Source: an uncultured Eubacteriaceae bacterium (GTDB taxonomy: Bacteria > Bacillota > Clostridia > Eubacteriales > UBA1433). From it: a DNA stretch of 7,873 nucleotides. The stretch is taken from the NCBI GenBank assembly GCA_937914785.1, contig CALGIV010000217.1, positions 1-7,873 on the forward strand, given 5' to 3'. The stretch's first letter is position 1. Every line of letters begins with the position of its first letter. This document shows, in pieces, positions 1 to 5,429 of the stretch. The translations under genes and the position numbers were made by a program. The notes under the pieces were generated by a model, which was given only the letters and a program-made list of their open reading frames with translations, did not search any database and had not been told where the DNA came from.

Positions 1-180
1 GTCGGCATTGGCGCTCAGTTCCGGGTAAAAATGCTGGTATTTATCGATGACGGTCTGTGCCGTCAGCGCCGTAATCGCACTCATCGCATAGGCGCCATGC
101 GCCGTCATCGTCTTAATATCGGCCTGAATTCCGGCCCCGCCGCTACAGTCCGAACCCGCTATCGTCAATACTTTTTTCAT
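1..180 (-). CDS. thiD: Hydroxymethylpyrimidine/phosphomethylpyrimidine kinase, N-terminal 60 residues (cut by window edge)
   Basis: ThiD phosphorylates HMP to HMP-P and then to HMP-PP, the pyrimidine substrate of ThiE, in the cytosol. The 60 visible residues begin MKKVLTIAGSDCSGGAGIQA, the characteristic ribokinase-fold N-terminus of ThiD, where GSD.SGGAGIQAD.KT forms part of the substrate pocket. The reading frame is open to the window edge and the remainder (the family is about 260-270 residues) lies outside. The ATG (178-180) overlaps the stop of the upstream HAD gene in an ATGA arrangement. A strong GGGAGGAG ribosome binding site (189-196) sits inside the last codons of that gene, 8 bases before the ATG, so translation is probably coupled. 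It is the last visible gene of the riboswitch-controlled thiamine operon. PdxK-type pyridoxal kinases share this fold, but the operon context favours ThiD. Confidence 0.93.
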   Translation of the reverse strand, partial: MKKVLTIAGSDCSGGAGIQADIKTMTAHGAYAMSAITALTAQTVIDKYQHFYPELSANAD

Positions 181-821
181 TTAAACAACTCCTCCCATTC
201 CGACCAGGAACGCAAATACCGGTCCGCTTCTTCTTGAACCAACCCGGTCTTTTCGCTTTCATCATAAATGGCTGCGACAAAAAACCCATCCGCTTTGGCT
301 GTGCGCAGCGCGTGCAGCGCATCTTCAAAGACGATGGTATCCGAACGCTTCGTTTGAAGCAGCGTAAGCGCCCGGCGAAAGACTTCCGGCGAATCTTTAC
401 CGCAGCCTATTTCATTACACGTGACAATGCCTGAAAAGTAACGGCCTATATTCAAGCCCTTCAACGCCGCTTCGACAAGATATCGCTCGCTCGCCGTGGC
501 AATACACATTCGAACACCACGGCTCTTAAACCCTTCAAGCATCACATCAGCACCTTCTTTTAACGCCACTTCCTCTTGATAAAATGTCTCGACAATGTGG
601 TTATTTTCCTGCACGATCATCTCGACGGGAAGTGTAAGCCCATACTCGCTGCGGAAGTATTCCGCCGCCTGCGGCATACTCATCGGATACAGCTTTTCAT
701 TCAAGCCCGCTTCCGGCATCAACCCTTTTGCGCGAAGATAACGCGCCCCGAGCGTTTGCCAGATGCCCATCGAATCGAGCAGCGTCCCGTCCAGATCAAA
801 AATTGCCCCGTTAATCTCCAC
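177..821 (-). CDS. HAD-superfamily phosphatase in the thiamine operon (possible thiamine phosphate phosphatase)
   Basis: A 214-residue haloacid dehalogenase-type phosphohydrolase of the beta-phosphoglucomutase/phosphatase-like class with a helical cap (about residues 17-88). Motif I is FDLDGTLLDS, with nucleophile D9 and acid/base D11. Motif II lies in CIATAS (T109), the motif III lysine is K142 in GCGKDSPEVF, and motif IV is FEDA (E166, D167), so all catalytic elements are present. The start is GTG, 5 bases after the thiE stop, with no convincing ribosome binding site; the next internal Met (M18) would delete motif I, so the GTG is preferred and translational coupling to thiE is likely. The gene ends in an ATGA overlap with thiD. 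The true substrate is not visible. Position between thiE and thiD suggests thiamine monophosphate or an HMP/HET phosphate, but a house-cleaning sugar phosphatase cannot be excluded. Family call is strong; substrate is inference. Confidence 0.9.
   Translation of the reverse strand: MEINGAIFDLDGTLLDSMGIWQTLGARYLRAKGLMPEAGLNEKLYPMSMPQAAEYFRSEYGLTLPVEMIVQENNHIVETFYQEEVALKEGADVMLEGFKSRGVRMCIATASERYLVEAALKGLNIGRYFSGIVTCNEIGCGKDSPEVFRRALTLLQTKRSDTIVFEDALHALRTAKADGFFVAAIYDESEKTGLVQEEADRYLRSWSEWEELFK
189..196 (-). promoter_or_regulatory. Ribosome binding site of thiD inside the HAD gene
   Basis: GGGAGGAG on the minus strand lies within the Glu-Glu codons near the end of the HAD gene, 8 bases before the thiD ATG. 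With the ATGA stop/start overlap it supports coupled translation. Confidence 0.75.
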
Positions 822-826
822 GACAG

Positions 827-1465
827 TCAGCCGACGATCCGCTCTATTTTGGCACGCAATTGTTTACAAGCCTTGTAAACATCCTTTTCTGCGAAGATCG
901 CCGATACGAGTGCAAAGCCGTCGATGCCGGTGCCTTTCAGCGCATCGAGATTGTCGTAATTCAGCCCGCCGATGACACAGACGGGAATTTCCACCGTCGT
1001 GCAGATTTGCTTGATCGTCTCCATTGTCGTCAGGCTCGCATCATCCTTTGTATCCGTCACATAAACGGCCCCAACACCCAGATAATCAGCCCCATTCTGC
1101 TGTGCCGTCATCGCCTGCTGAAGCGTGCGCGCAGATACGCCCAAAATCTTATCCGGACCGATTTTACTGCGGACATCGCCGGCCGCCATATCGGTCTGTC
1201 CGACGTGAACGCCGTCGGCTTGAACGGCCAGCGCCACTTCGACATTATCATTGATCACAAAAGGCACCTTATACGCATCTGTTACTTCTTTTACTTCACA
1301 GGCCAATCGGACGAAGGCATCGTAAGCCAGCTCCTTTTCACGCAGCTGCACGAAGGTCACACCGCCCTTGATGGCCTGTTCCACCTCACCGGCCAGACTT
1401 TTACCGTTCAGCCAGCGGCTATCCGTTACGGCATAAAGCCGCATACTTTCTTTAGATAACTTCAA
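827..1465 (-). CDS. thiE: Thiamine phosphate synthase
   Basis: ThiE condenses HMP-PP with hydroxyethylthiazole phosphate to thiamine monophosphate and pyrophosphate. The protein is a single TIM-barrel domain of 212 residues, normal for the family. From the chosen start the motifs are LYAVTDSRWL (10-19), VQLREK (39-44, pyrophosphate binding), INDN (71-74), DGVHVGQTD (84-92), GVSART (109-114), GVGAVYVTDTKDDA (130-143) and VIGGLN (164-169). The start is unusual: a TTG at 1463-1465 lies about 9 bases after the strong GGAGG inside the end of thiM and yields MKLSKESMRLYAVTD, which fits the family N-terminus. This start overlaps thiM by 14 bases. Alternatives are ATG 1442-1444 (only a weak AGAAAG before it) and an in-frame ATG at 1481-1483 that would place the GGAGG inside the gene. 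Product feeds ThiL or a phosphatase plus pyrophosphokinase, none of which is confirmed in the window. Confidence 0.94.
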   Translation of the reverse strand: MKLSKESMRLYAVTDSRWLNGKSLAGEVEQAIKGGVTFVQLREKELAYDAFVRLACEVKEVTDAYKVPFVINDNVEVALAVQADGVHVGQTDMAAGDVRSKIGPDKILGVSARTLQQAMTAQQNGADYLGVGAVYVTDTKDDASLTTMETIKQICTTVEIPVCVIGGLNYDNLDALKGTGIDGFALVSAIFAEKDVYKACKQLRAKIERIVG

Positions 1466-2276
1466 TCTTCGCCCCCTCCTCAAATTGCTGCGGTGTCAAG
1501 TTGCTCATCGCATCGATAATATACATGCGATAGCTCGATGTGCCGCCATTTGTTTCCTTTATTTTGTGATAACCGACCTCGCCGCAATAGCCCATCGCGG
1601 CAACTGCTGATGCGGTCGCTGCAAGCATTTGAGCCGGATTCGATGCGCAAAATGCCGCGACAAGGCAGCTGAGCATACAACCCGTGCCCGTGATCTTCGA
1701 CATCAACGCATTGCCGTTGCGAATCGCGTAAGCTCTTTTATCGTCCGCAACGATATCGATCTCGCCGGTGATGGCTACGATGGCACTGAACTGCGCGCTC
1801 ATCGCTTTGGCAATTTCGGCCATTTCTTCGATATTCTCTTCTGTGACGGCATCCGCAACATTGGCATCGACGCCGCGCGTCGTACCGGAACCATCATACA
1901 GCGTCTTGATTTCCGACATATTGCCGCGAATCACATCATACCGGCACTCTCTCAGCAAACGCATCGCCGTTTGTGTCCGCAATGTTGAAGCGCCCGCGCC
2001 CACAGGGTCGAGCACGGTCGGGTGCACCAGTTCGTTGGCACGCTTCGTCGCTTTCAGCATCGAATCGATCGTGCGCGTGTTCAGCGTACCGATATTGACC
2101 GTAAGTGCCGAACAGATCGACGTGATCTCCTCGACTTCCGCCACGTCGTCGGCCATAATCGGCGAAGCGCCGCAGGCCAGCAGGATATTCGCACAATCAT
2201 TGACCGTGACATAATTGGTGATCGAATGAACAAGTGCAGGCTTTTGACGCACATTTTCTAAGATTTCTTGAAACAT
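1452..2276 (-). CDS. thiM: Hydroxyethylthiazole kinase
   Basis: ThiM phosphorylates salvaged 4-methyl-5-(2-hydroxyethyl)thiazole to HET-P, the thiazole substrate of ThiE. The 274-residue protein has the ribokinase-like ThiM pattern: VHSITNYVTVNDCAN (16-30), which binds the thiazole, ASPIMADD (37-44), LDPVGAGAS (89-97), IRGNMSEI (116-123) and TGTGCM (196-201), with Cys200 at the catalytic cysteine position. The open frame extends farther upstream to 2402, but that portion lies over cytX and has no ThiM character. The ATG at 2274-2276 has an AAAGGAAAGG ribosome binding site (2284-2293) 7 bases upstream and gives a family-like N-terminus. This start overlaps the end of cytX by 19 bases. The 3' end carries the ribosome binding site of thiE. 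It belongs to the cytX-thiM-thiE-HAD-thiD operon. Confidence 0.96.
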   Translation of the reverse strand: MFQEILENVRQKPALVHSITNYVTVNDCANILLACGASPIMADDVAEVEEITSICSALTVNIGTLNTRTIDSMLKATKRANELVHPTVLDPVGAGASTLRTQTAMRLLRECRYDVIRGNMSEIKTLYDGSGTTRGVDANVADAVTEENIEEMAEIAKAMSAQFSAIVAITGEIDIVADDKRAYAIRNGNALMSKITGTGCMLSCLVAAFCASNPAQMLAATASAVAAMGYCGEVGYHKIKETNGGTSSYRMYIIDAMSNLTPQQFEEGAKIEVI

Positions 2277-3460
2277 ATCAACGCCTTTCCTTTCTTGACC
2301 AACACGCTGATCAGACCGATGATAATCATCACGGGAACCGTACTGCCGATCACCGTATCCACATTCATAAACAACCGGTAGATGATGAAACCGATCACCC
2401 ATAAAATAATATTCGTCAGGTTAAACGCACGGTCTTCGGCATTCTGTTTTAAAATAAAGAAGTCCGTAATCAGAATCGCAACCATCGGCGCAAAGACAGA
2501 GCTGATCAGGTAAAGAAAGCTTTCATACCGCGTGATGGGCGAAAATGCCGCGAGCAGCACGCCGACGATTGTCACGATGACTGCGACGAGCTTTTCATTC
2601 GACTTTTTCTGAATGACCGTCGTACTGACGCCGGCCGAATGCGCGTCGAGAAACGTGGTCGTTACCGTCGAGATAATGACGATGATGATACCGGCCACAC
2701 CGATGCCAGCCTGAATGATGATCGTTGCCAGGTCGCTTTCACCAAAGAACAGCGTTGCGCCAAGGCCGATGATATACATCCAGCAGCTCGCGGCAAAGTA
2801 AACCGCTACGCTCGCAAACGTCGCCGCTTTCGGCTTCGCCGCGTCCTTCGTATAATCCGAGATCAACGGCAGCCACGACAGCGGCATCGCCACCGACAGC
2901 TCCACCGCCGCACCAAACGTTAAGGCACCGCCGACCGGCGCACCCTGCCCACCGCCTCTGAACACAATCGAACTCAAAATGACCGTAATAATGAACAACA
3001 GGCTCATCGCCACGACGTTCAGCTTACTCAAATTTTTGATACCGATGATAATCCACACGATGATTAAAACGCCAATGACGACGCACCACAAGCCGATGCC
3101 GTTTATCCCCAAGCCGGGATTCGCGATTGCAGCCGTAGCCTGTGCACCGCTGAAAATCATCACGGCTGTCCAGCCGACGAGCTGCATGACGTTTAAAATT
3201 GCAAAAATCAGCGCACCGCGGCTGCCAAACGACATCTGCACCGTCTGCATCGCATTTTTGCCGGTTTTACCGCCGATCAGGCCGGCGCCGTACATCAACG
3301 CGCAGCCGATCACATGGCCGATAATAATCGCTGCGATGCCTTTTGCAAAACCCAGCGGCGCAAACAAGGTTCCCGTCATAATCTCCGCAATAGAAGCGGC
3401 TGCACCAAACCAGATTAATCCGTTTGCGAATACGGATGTTTTTTCGTTATTTTTACTCAT
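2258..3460 (-). CDS. cytX: Putative hydroxymethylpyrimidine transporter, NCS1 family
   Basis: A 400-residue polytopic membrane protein of the NCS1 (nucleobase:cation symporter-1) family with about twelve hydrophobic segments, for example near residues 14-37, 42-62, 82-104, 122-140, 147-166, 182-200, 214-238, 247-269, 291-307, 315-337, 349-363 and 370-388. SWLPLISDYT (195-204) matches the conserved NCS1 loop with the DYT motif, and TTTFLDAHSAGVS (267-279) lies in the substrate-pocket region. CytX is the NCS1 branch repeatedly found behind TPP riboswitches and predicted to import the thiamine pyrimidine HMP; substrate here follows from that context. The ATG has an AGGAGGGA ribosome binding site (3464-3471) 3 bases upstream. 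It is the first gene after two TPP aptamers, and its last codons overlap thiM by 19 bases. Other NCS1 substrates (cytosine, allantoin) are unlikely given the operon. Confidence 0.93.
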   Translation of the reverse strand: MSKNNEKTSVFANGLIWFGAAASIAEIMTGTLFAPLGFAKGIAAIIIGHVIGCALMYGAGLIGGKTGKNAMQTVQMSFGSRGALIFAILNVMQLVGWTAVMIFSGAQATAAIANPGLGINGIGLWCVVIGVLIIVWIIIGIKNLSKLNVVAMSLLFIITVILSSIVFRGGGQGAPVGGALTFGAAVELSVAMPLSWLPLISDYTKDAAKPKAATFASVAVYFAASCWMYIIGLGATLFFGESDLATIIIQAGIGVAGIIIVIISTVTTTFLDAHSAGVSTTVIQKKSNEKLVAVIVTIVGVLLAAFSPITRYESFLYLISSVFAPMVAILITDFFILKQNAEDRAFNLTNIILWVIGFIIYRLFMNVDTVIGSTVPVMIIIGLISVLVKKGKALICFKKS

Positions 3461-3463
3461 TTG

Positions 3464-3508
3464 TCCCTCCTAAATAAATGTATCGGGCACCAATGAGGAA
3501 AGCTCGGT
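3464..3508 (-). promoter_or_regulatory. Possible ribosome-binding-site sequestering leader of cytX
   Basis: The cytX ribosome binding site AGGAGGGA (3471-3464, minus strand) is preceded by TTCCTC (3500-3495), able to pair with GAGGGA in it through six pairs including one GU. A competing hairpin, ACCGAG (3508-3503) with CTC and GGT around 3497-3489, would bury the TTCCTC and free the binding site. No poly-T hairpin exists here. This suggests translational control by the proximal TPP aptamer. The pairings are short and were judged by eye. Confidence 0.4.
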
Positions 3509-3511
3509 ATT

Positions 3512-3605
3512 TCGCATTCCCTACGTTGGCATTACCCAAATCAGGTTCTACGGGTCGGAGTTCGATTACTCCTTCTCAGCCTGCTTTTACAAGCCCCCCA
3601 CGCTG
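3512..3605 (-). promoter_or_regulatory. TPP riboswitch aptamer, cytX-proximal copy
   Basis: The minus strand carries the full thi-box consensus: GGGG at the 5' side, GGCTGAGA (CUGAGA at 3574-3579), the P3 helix GGAGT/ACTCC, ACCCG, GAACCTGAT (3540-3548 region), GGGTAATGCCA and the 3' GTAGGGAA (3517-3524). A short P1 can form between GCGT at the 5' end and ATGC at the 3' end. It lies 51 bases upstream of the cytX start. No U-tract hairpin follows it before cytX, so it probably controls translation. It senses thiamine pyrophosphate and would switch the thiamine operon off when TPP is plentiful. Confidence 0.95.
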
Positions 3606-3648
3606 TCTGCTTTTTATCATTAAATACTGTTTTCTGCTCACCTCCAAT

Positions 3649-3680
3649 AAAAAAAGTGCATCCCTCAAATGGATACACCC
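3649..3680 (-). terminator. Riboswitch-controlled intrinsic terminator between the two aptamers
   Basis: On the minus strand an 8-bp stem, GTGTATCC (3678-3671) with GGATGCAC (3663-3656) and a 7-base loop, is followed by seven Ts (3655-3649). One GU pair is included. The 5' arm can alternatively pair with GGAATGC at the 3' end of the upstream aptamer, with a bulged A, which would form an antiterminator and disrupt P1. This is the expected layout of a TPP off-switch acting on transcription. The stem and T-run are visible; the switching mechanism is inferred. Confidence 0.8.
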
Positions 3681-3691
3681 GTATAACTTTC

Positions 3692-3784
3692 TCGCATTCC
3701 CTACGTTGGCATTACCCAAATCAGGTTCTACGGGTTGAAGTTCGATTACTCCCTCTCAGCCTGCTTTTACAAGCTCCCCGAATT
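3692..3784 (-). promoter_or_regulatory. TPP riboswitch aptamer, promoter-proximal copy
   Basis: A second complete thi-box, exactly 180 bp upstream in the transcript of the other copy. It has GGGGAGC, GGCTGAGAGGGAG (CUGAGA at 3754-3759), ACCCG, GAACCTGAT, GGGTAATGCCA and GTAGGGAA. P1 can form as ATTC/GAAT. Between 3692-3780 and 3512-3600 I count 5 differences in 89 positions; one (C to U in P3) turns a GC pair into GU, so folding is kept. It is followed directly by an intrinsic terminator, so this copy should act on transcription elongation. Confidence 0.95.
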
Positions 3785-3801
3785 ATTTTATTGTCAAGAT
3801 T

Positions 3802-3830
3802 ATTAAACCATAAAAAAGAAAATACGTCAA
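3802..3830 (-). promoter_or_regulatory. Promoter of the thiamine operon
   Basis: Minus strand TTGACG (3830-3825) and TTTAAT (3807-3802) separated by exactly 17 bases match the housekeeping sigma-A hexamers at 5 of 6 positions each. Transcription would begin near 3795, about ten bases before the first aptamer, giving a leader of roughly 335 bases that includes both riboswitches and ends at the cytX start. Confidence 0.75.
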
Positions 3831-3844
3831 GGACATAAAAAAAT

Positions 3845-3872
3845 GTATATTTCGGCACAAAAGGAAAATAAT
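3845..3872 (+). promoter_or_regulatory. Candidate sigma-F-like promoter for spoIIR
   Basis: spoIIR is a forespore sigma-F gene in Bacillus subtilis. Upstream here GTATA (3845-3849) matches the sigma-F -35 GYATA, and GGAAAATAAT (3863-3872) partly matches the -10 GGNNANANTR. The spacer is 13 bases, shorter than the usual 15-16, and two -10 positions differ. No convincing sigma-A promoter was found facing spoIIR. Treat as tentative. Confidence 0.3.
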
Positions 3873-3915
3873 ACCAATACGAACCGACAAACCGATTTTG
3901 AGGAGAGTACTTTTA

Positions 3916-4530
3916 ATGAACAGAAAAAAAATACTGTTACTTGCAGTAATATTAATTTTAATATGTATGACCATCGTCGCGGTCTATGCCGCGAAAGAGA
4001 CGACCGTTAATGAAGACCTGTTCCGCCTGCACGTGCTTGCAAACAGCGACAGCACCGCAGATCAGCAGGTCAAACTGAAAGTGCGCGACGCCGTGCTCGC
4101 ATACCTTGAAAGCAAATGCAAAGGCATCGAGGACAAAGAGAGCTACAAAGCACTCGTCGCCGCCGAAGAGGCCAATATCCTTGCCGTTGCCGAAGAGACT
4201 CTGCGCGCAAACGGCGTTGATTATGGCGCCAAAATGCACATTGGCATCTACGACTTCCCGCTGCGCATCTACCACGATCTGGCCGTACCCGCCGGCCGTT
4301 ACGAAGCACTGCGCATCGTTTTAGGCGACGGTGCCGGACAAAACTGGTGGTGTGTAATGTTCCCGCCTTTGTGCTTTGTTGACGTTCAATATGAAGCCGT
4401 AGACGGCACGAACATAACCAATGCGGAGCTTGAAGAAATCGAAGACATTCAGGTACGCTCTAAAGTCATCGAATGGTTGCAATCGCTGAATTTGGACTTT
4501 TTCAATGAAAGAAGTACAAATCTGCAGTAA
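3916..4530 (+). CDS. spoIIR: Stage II sporulation protein R (secreted sigma-E activation signal)
   Basis: SpoIIR is made in the forespore, secreted toward the mother cell, and stimulates the membrane protease SpoIIGA to cleave pro-sigma-E. The 204-residue protein begins with positively charged MNRKK, then a hydrophobic segment (about 6-25) ending VYAA, consistent with a signal peptide or anchor. The SpoIIR domain follows: RLHVLANSDS (37-46), DQQVKLKVRDAV (49-60), FPLRIYHDLAVPAGRYEALRIVLG (114-137) and QNWWCVMFPPLCFVD (142-156), the strongest family signature. The ATG at 3916 is chosen because AGGAGAG (3901-3907) precedes it by 8 bases; an in-frame TTG at 3898 lies before that site and is rejected. 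The C-terminal tail after residue 160 is less typical. It is divergent from the thiamine operon and 43 bp upstream of the PHP gene. It marks the organism as a spore former or a descendant of one. Confidence 0.95.
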   Translation: MNRKKILLLAVILILICMTIVAVYAAKETTVNEDLFRLHVLANSDSTADQQVKLKVRDAVLAYLESKCKGIEDKESYKALVAAEEANILAVAEETLRANGVDYGAKMHIGIYDFPLRIYHDLAVPAGRYEALRIVLGDGAGQNWWCVMFPPLCFVDVQYEAVDGTNITNAELEEIEDIQVRSKVIEWLQSLNLDFFNERSTNLQ

Positions 4531-4537
4531 AAAATAG

Positions 4538-4543
4538 TATAAT
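4538..4543 (+). promoter_or_regulatory. Possible -10 box upstream of the PHP gene
   Basis: A perfect TATAAT lies 8 bases after the spoIIR stop and 30 bases before the PHP start. At 17-base spacing the -35 position reads TACAAA, a poor match to TTGACA, and there is no extended -10 TG. It could provide expression of the downstream genes independent of sporulation, but the evidence is a single hexamer. Confidence 0.3.
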
Positions 4544-4573
4544 AAAGTAAATACATCAAAGAGAGGCGGTATT

Positions 4574-5404
4574 ATGCAACCCACGATCGATTTTCATATT
4601 CATACGTCCGCTTCCGACGGCACCTATTCGCCCCGTCGACTCATCGATGAAGTCTTAAAAAAGCAGCTTGCCTGTTTTGCCGTAACCGACCATGACGAAA
4701 CGCGCCACGTTGACGAGGTTGGTGCCCTCGCCAGAGCATATGGCATCGGCTTTCTGCGCGGTGTCGAAATCAGCGCTGTCCACCAGGGCAGGATCTACCA
4801 CATCACAACCTATGGTTGTGATTTTGACACTCCGATGCTAAACGATGTGTTGCGCCATAATAATGAAGTATGGCATAATATCGACCTGGCACGTATCCAC
4901 TCTTTAAGCACAACAGAGACGCACGCCGACCTGGCAGAGTTTCTCGCCTACCGCCATGACGAATCACGCGGCGGCTGGCGCTCATTGAATTATATGCTGG
5001 ACAAAGGCATCGTCAGCGATTTGGACGAATACTTCTCCTTTTCATTTCCCGGGACATATCAATCGGATTTTACACCGCTTGCCGACGTGTTAAAGGCCAT
5101 TCGAAGCGCCGGCGGCCTTGCTTTTTTAGCACATCCGGCTTATTATAAAACAACTGGCTCTTTTTTCAGCTACGAAAACCTGGATACCCTGTTTTCACTG
5201 GGTATCGATGGATTGGAATGCTATACAACATATAATACTTCCGAAGAAGAAGCACGCTACTATCAGCATTACGCAACTGCGCACGGCCTGCTCATCTCCG
5301 GCGGCAGCGATTGTCATGGCGATTTTATTCCTGCACGCAAGCTGGGCCGGCCCGCCATAACAGTGGATATGGTCGGCAGCTGGTTTGAAAAATATATCCA
5401 ATAA
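4574..5404 (+). CDS. PHP-domain metal-dependent phosphoesterase
   Basis: A 276-residue PHP-fold protein related to the YciV/RNase AM (3',5'-nucleotide bisphosphate phosphatase) group. The metal ligand set is complete: HIH (H8, H10), D15 in SASDGT, TDHD (H40), GVEIS (E65), YHIT (H76), LAHP (H187) and SDCHG (D246, H248), consistent with a trinuclear metal site. The helical insertion (about 85-165) carries SRGGWRSLNYMLDKGIVSDL in place of the RPH-type motif common in YciV proteins, so substrate preference may differ. No signal peptide, so cytosolic. The ATG has GAGAGGCGG upstream with suitable spacing. It sits 43 bp after spoIIR and 25 bp before fbp. Plausible substrates are nucleotide 3'-phosphates such as pAp, or another small phosphoester; none can be proven from sequence. 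Histidinol phosphatase and polymerase-associated PHP roles are unlikely given length and motif arrangement. Confidence 0.88.
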   Translation: MQPTIDFHIHTSASDGTYSPRRLIDEVLKKQLACFAVTDHDETRHVDEVGALARAYGIGFLRGVEISAVHQGRIYHITTYGCDFDTPMLNDVLRHNNEVWHNIDLARIHSLSTTETHADLAEFLAYRHDESRGGWRSLNYMLDKGIVSDLDEYFSFSFPGTYQSDFTPLADVLKAIRSAGGLAFLAHPAYYKTTGSFFSYENLDTLFSLGIDGLECYTTYNTSEEEARYYQHYATAHGLLISGGSDCHGDFIPARKLGRPAITVDMVGSWFEKYIQ

Positions 5405-5429
5405 ATTATCCATACCGGGAGGTTGCCTT

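Larger units (their letters stand above)
3512..3780. repeat. Direct repeat containing the two TPP aptamers (180-bp period)
   Basis: Positions 3512-3600 and 3692-3780 are direct repeats with differences only at 3556, 3558, 3573, 3595 and 3600 (plus 180). The first 44 bases are identical. Similarity stops at the aptamer edges: the DNA between the copies and after the second copy is unrelated, so the repeat unit is the aptamer itself and not the whole leader. This points to a fairly recent duplication or to homogenisation by gene conversion. Confidence 0.9.

Noticed and set aside
860..1459. A 199-codon open frame on the plus strand opposite thiE
   Set aside because: It is an antisense shadow of thiE, with no recognisable domain and arginine/histidine-rich composition typical of such shadows; thiE on the other strand has all family motifs.
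1768..2214. 148-codon serine/alanine-rich plus-strand frame
   Set aside because: It is an antisense shadow of thiM, with no ribosome binding site or recognisable motif.
2277..2402. Upstream in-frame extension of thiM to an earlier start
   Set aside because: The added 42 residues overlap cytX, do not resemble ThiM, and ignore the well-placed AAAGGAAAGG site before the ATG at 2276.
3606..3648. Possible small gene or second promoter between the two aptamers, suggested by GGAGGTG and TATTTAAT on the minus strand
   Set aside because: The nearest ATG is about 20 bases from GGAGG and opens no meaningful frame, and no matching -35 element sits at proper spacing before TATTTAAT.
3478..3738. Plus-strand 86-codon frame containing the peptide repeat AFPTLALPKSGSTG twice
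   Set aside because: The repeated peptide is only the translation of the antisense of the two TPP aptamers, which are 180 bp (60 codons) apart and so stay in frame.
3832..3848. Small inverted repeat ACAT-A6-ATGT in the divergent intergenic region
   Set aside because: Only four base pairs in an AT-rich stretch; expected by chance and not a credible operator or terminator.
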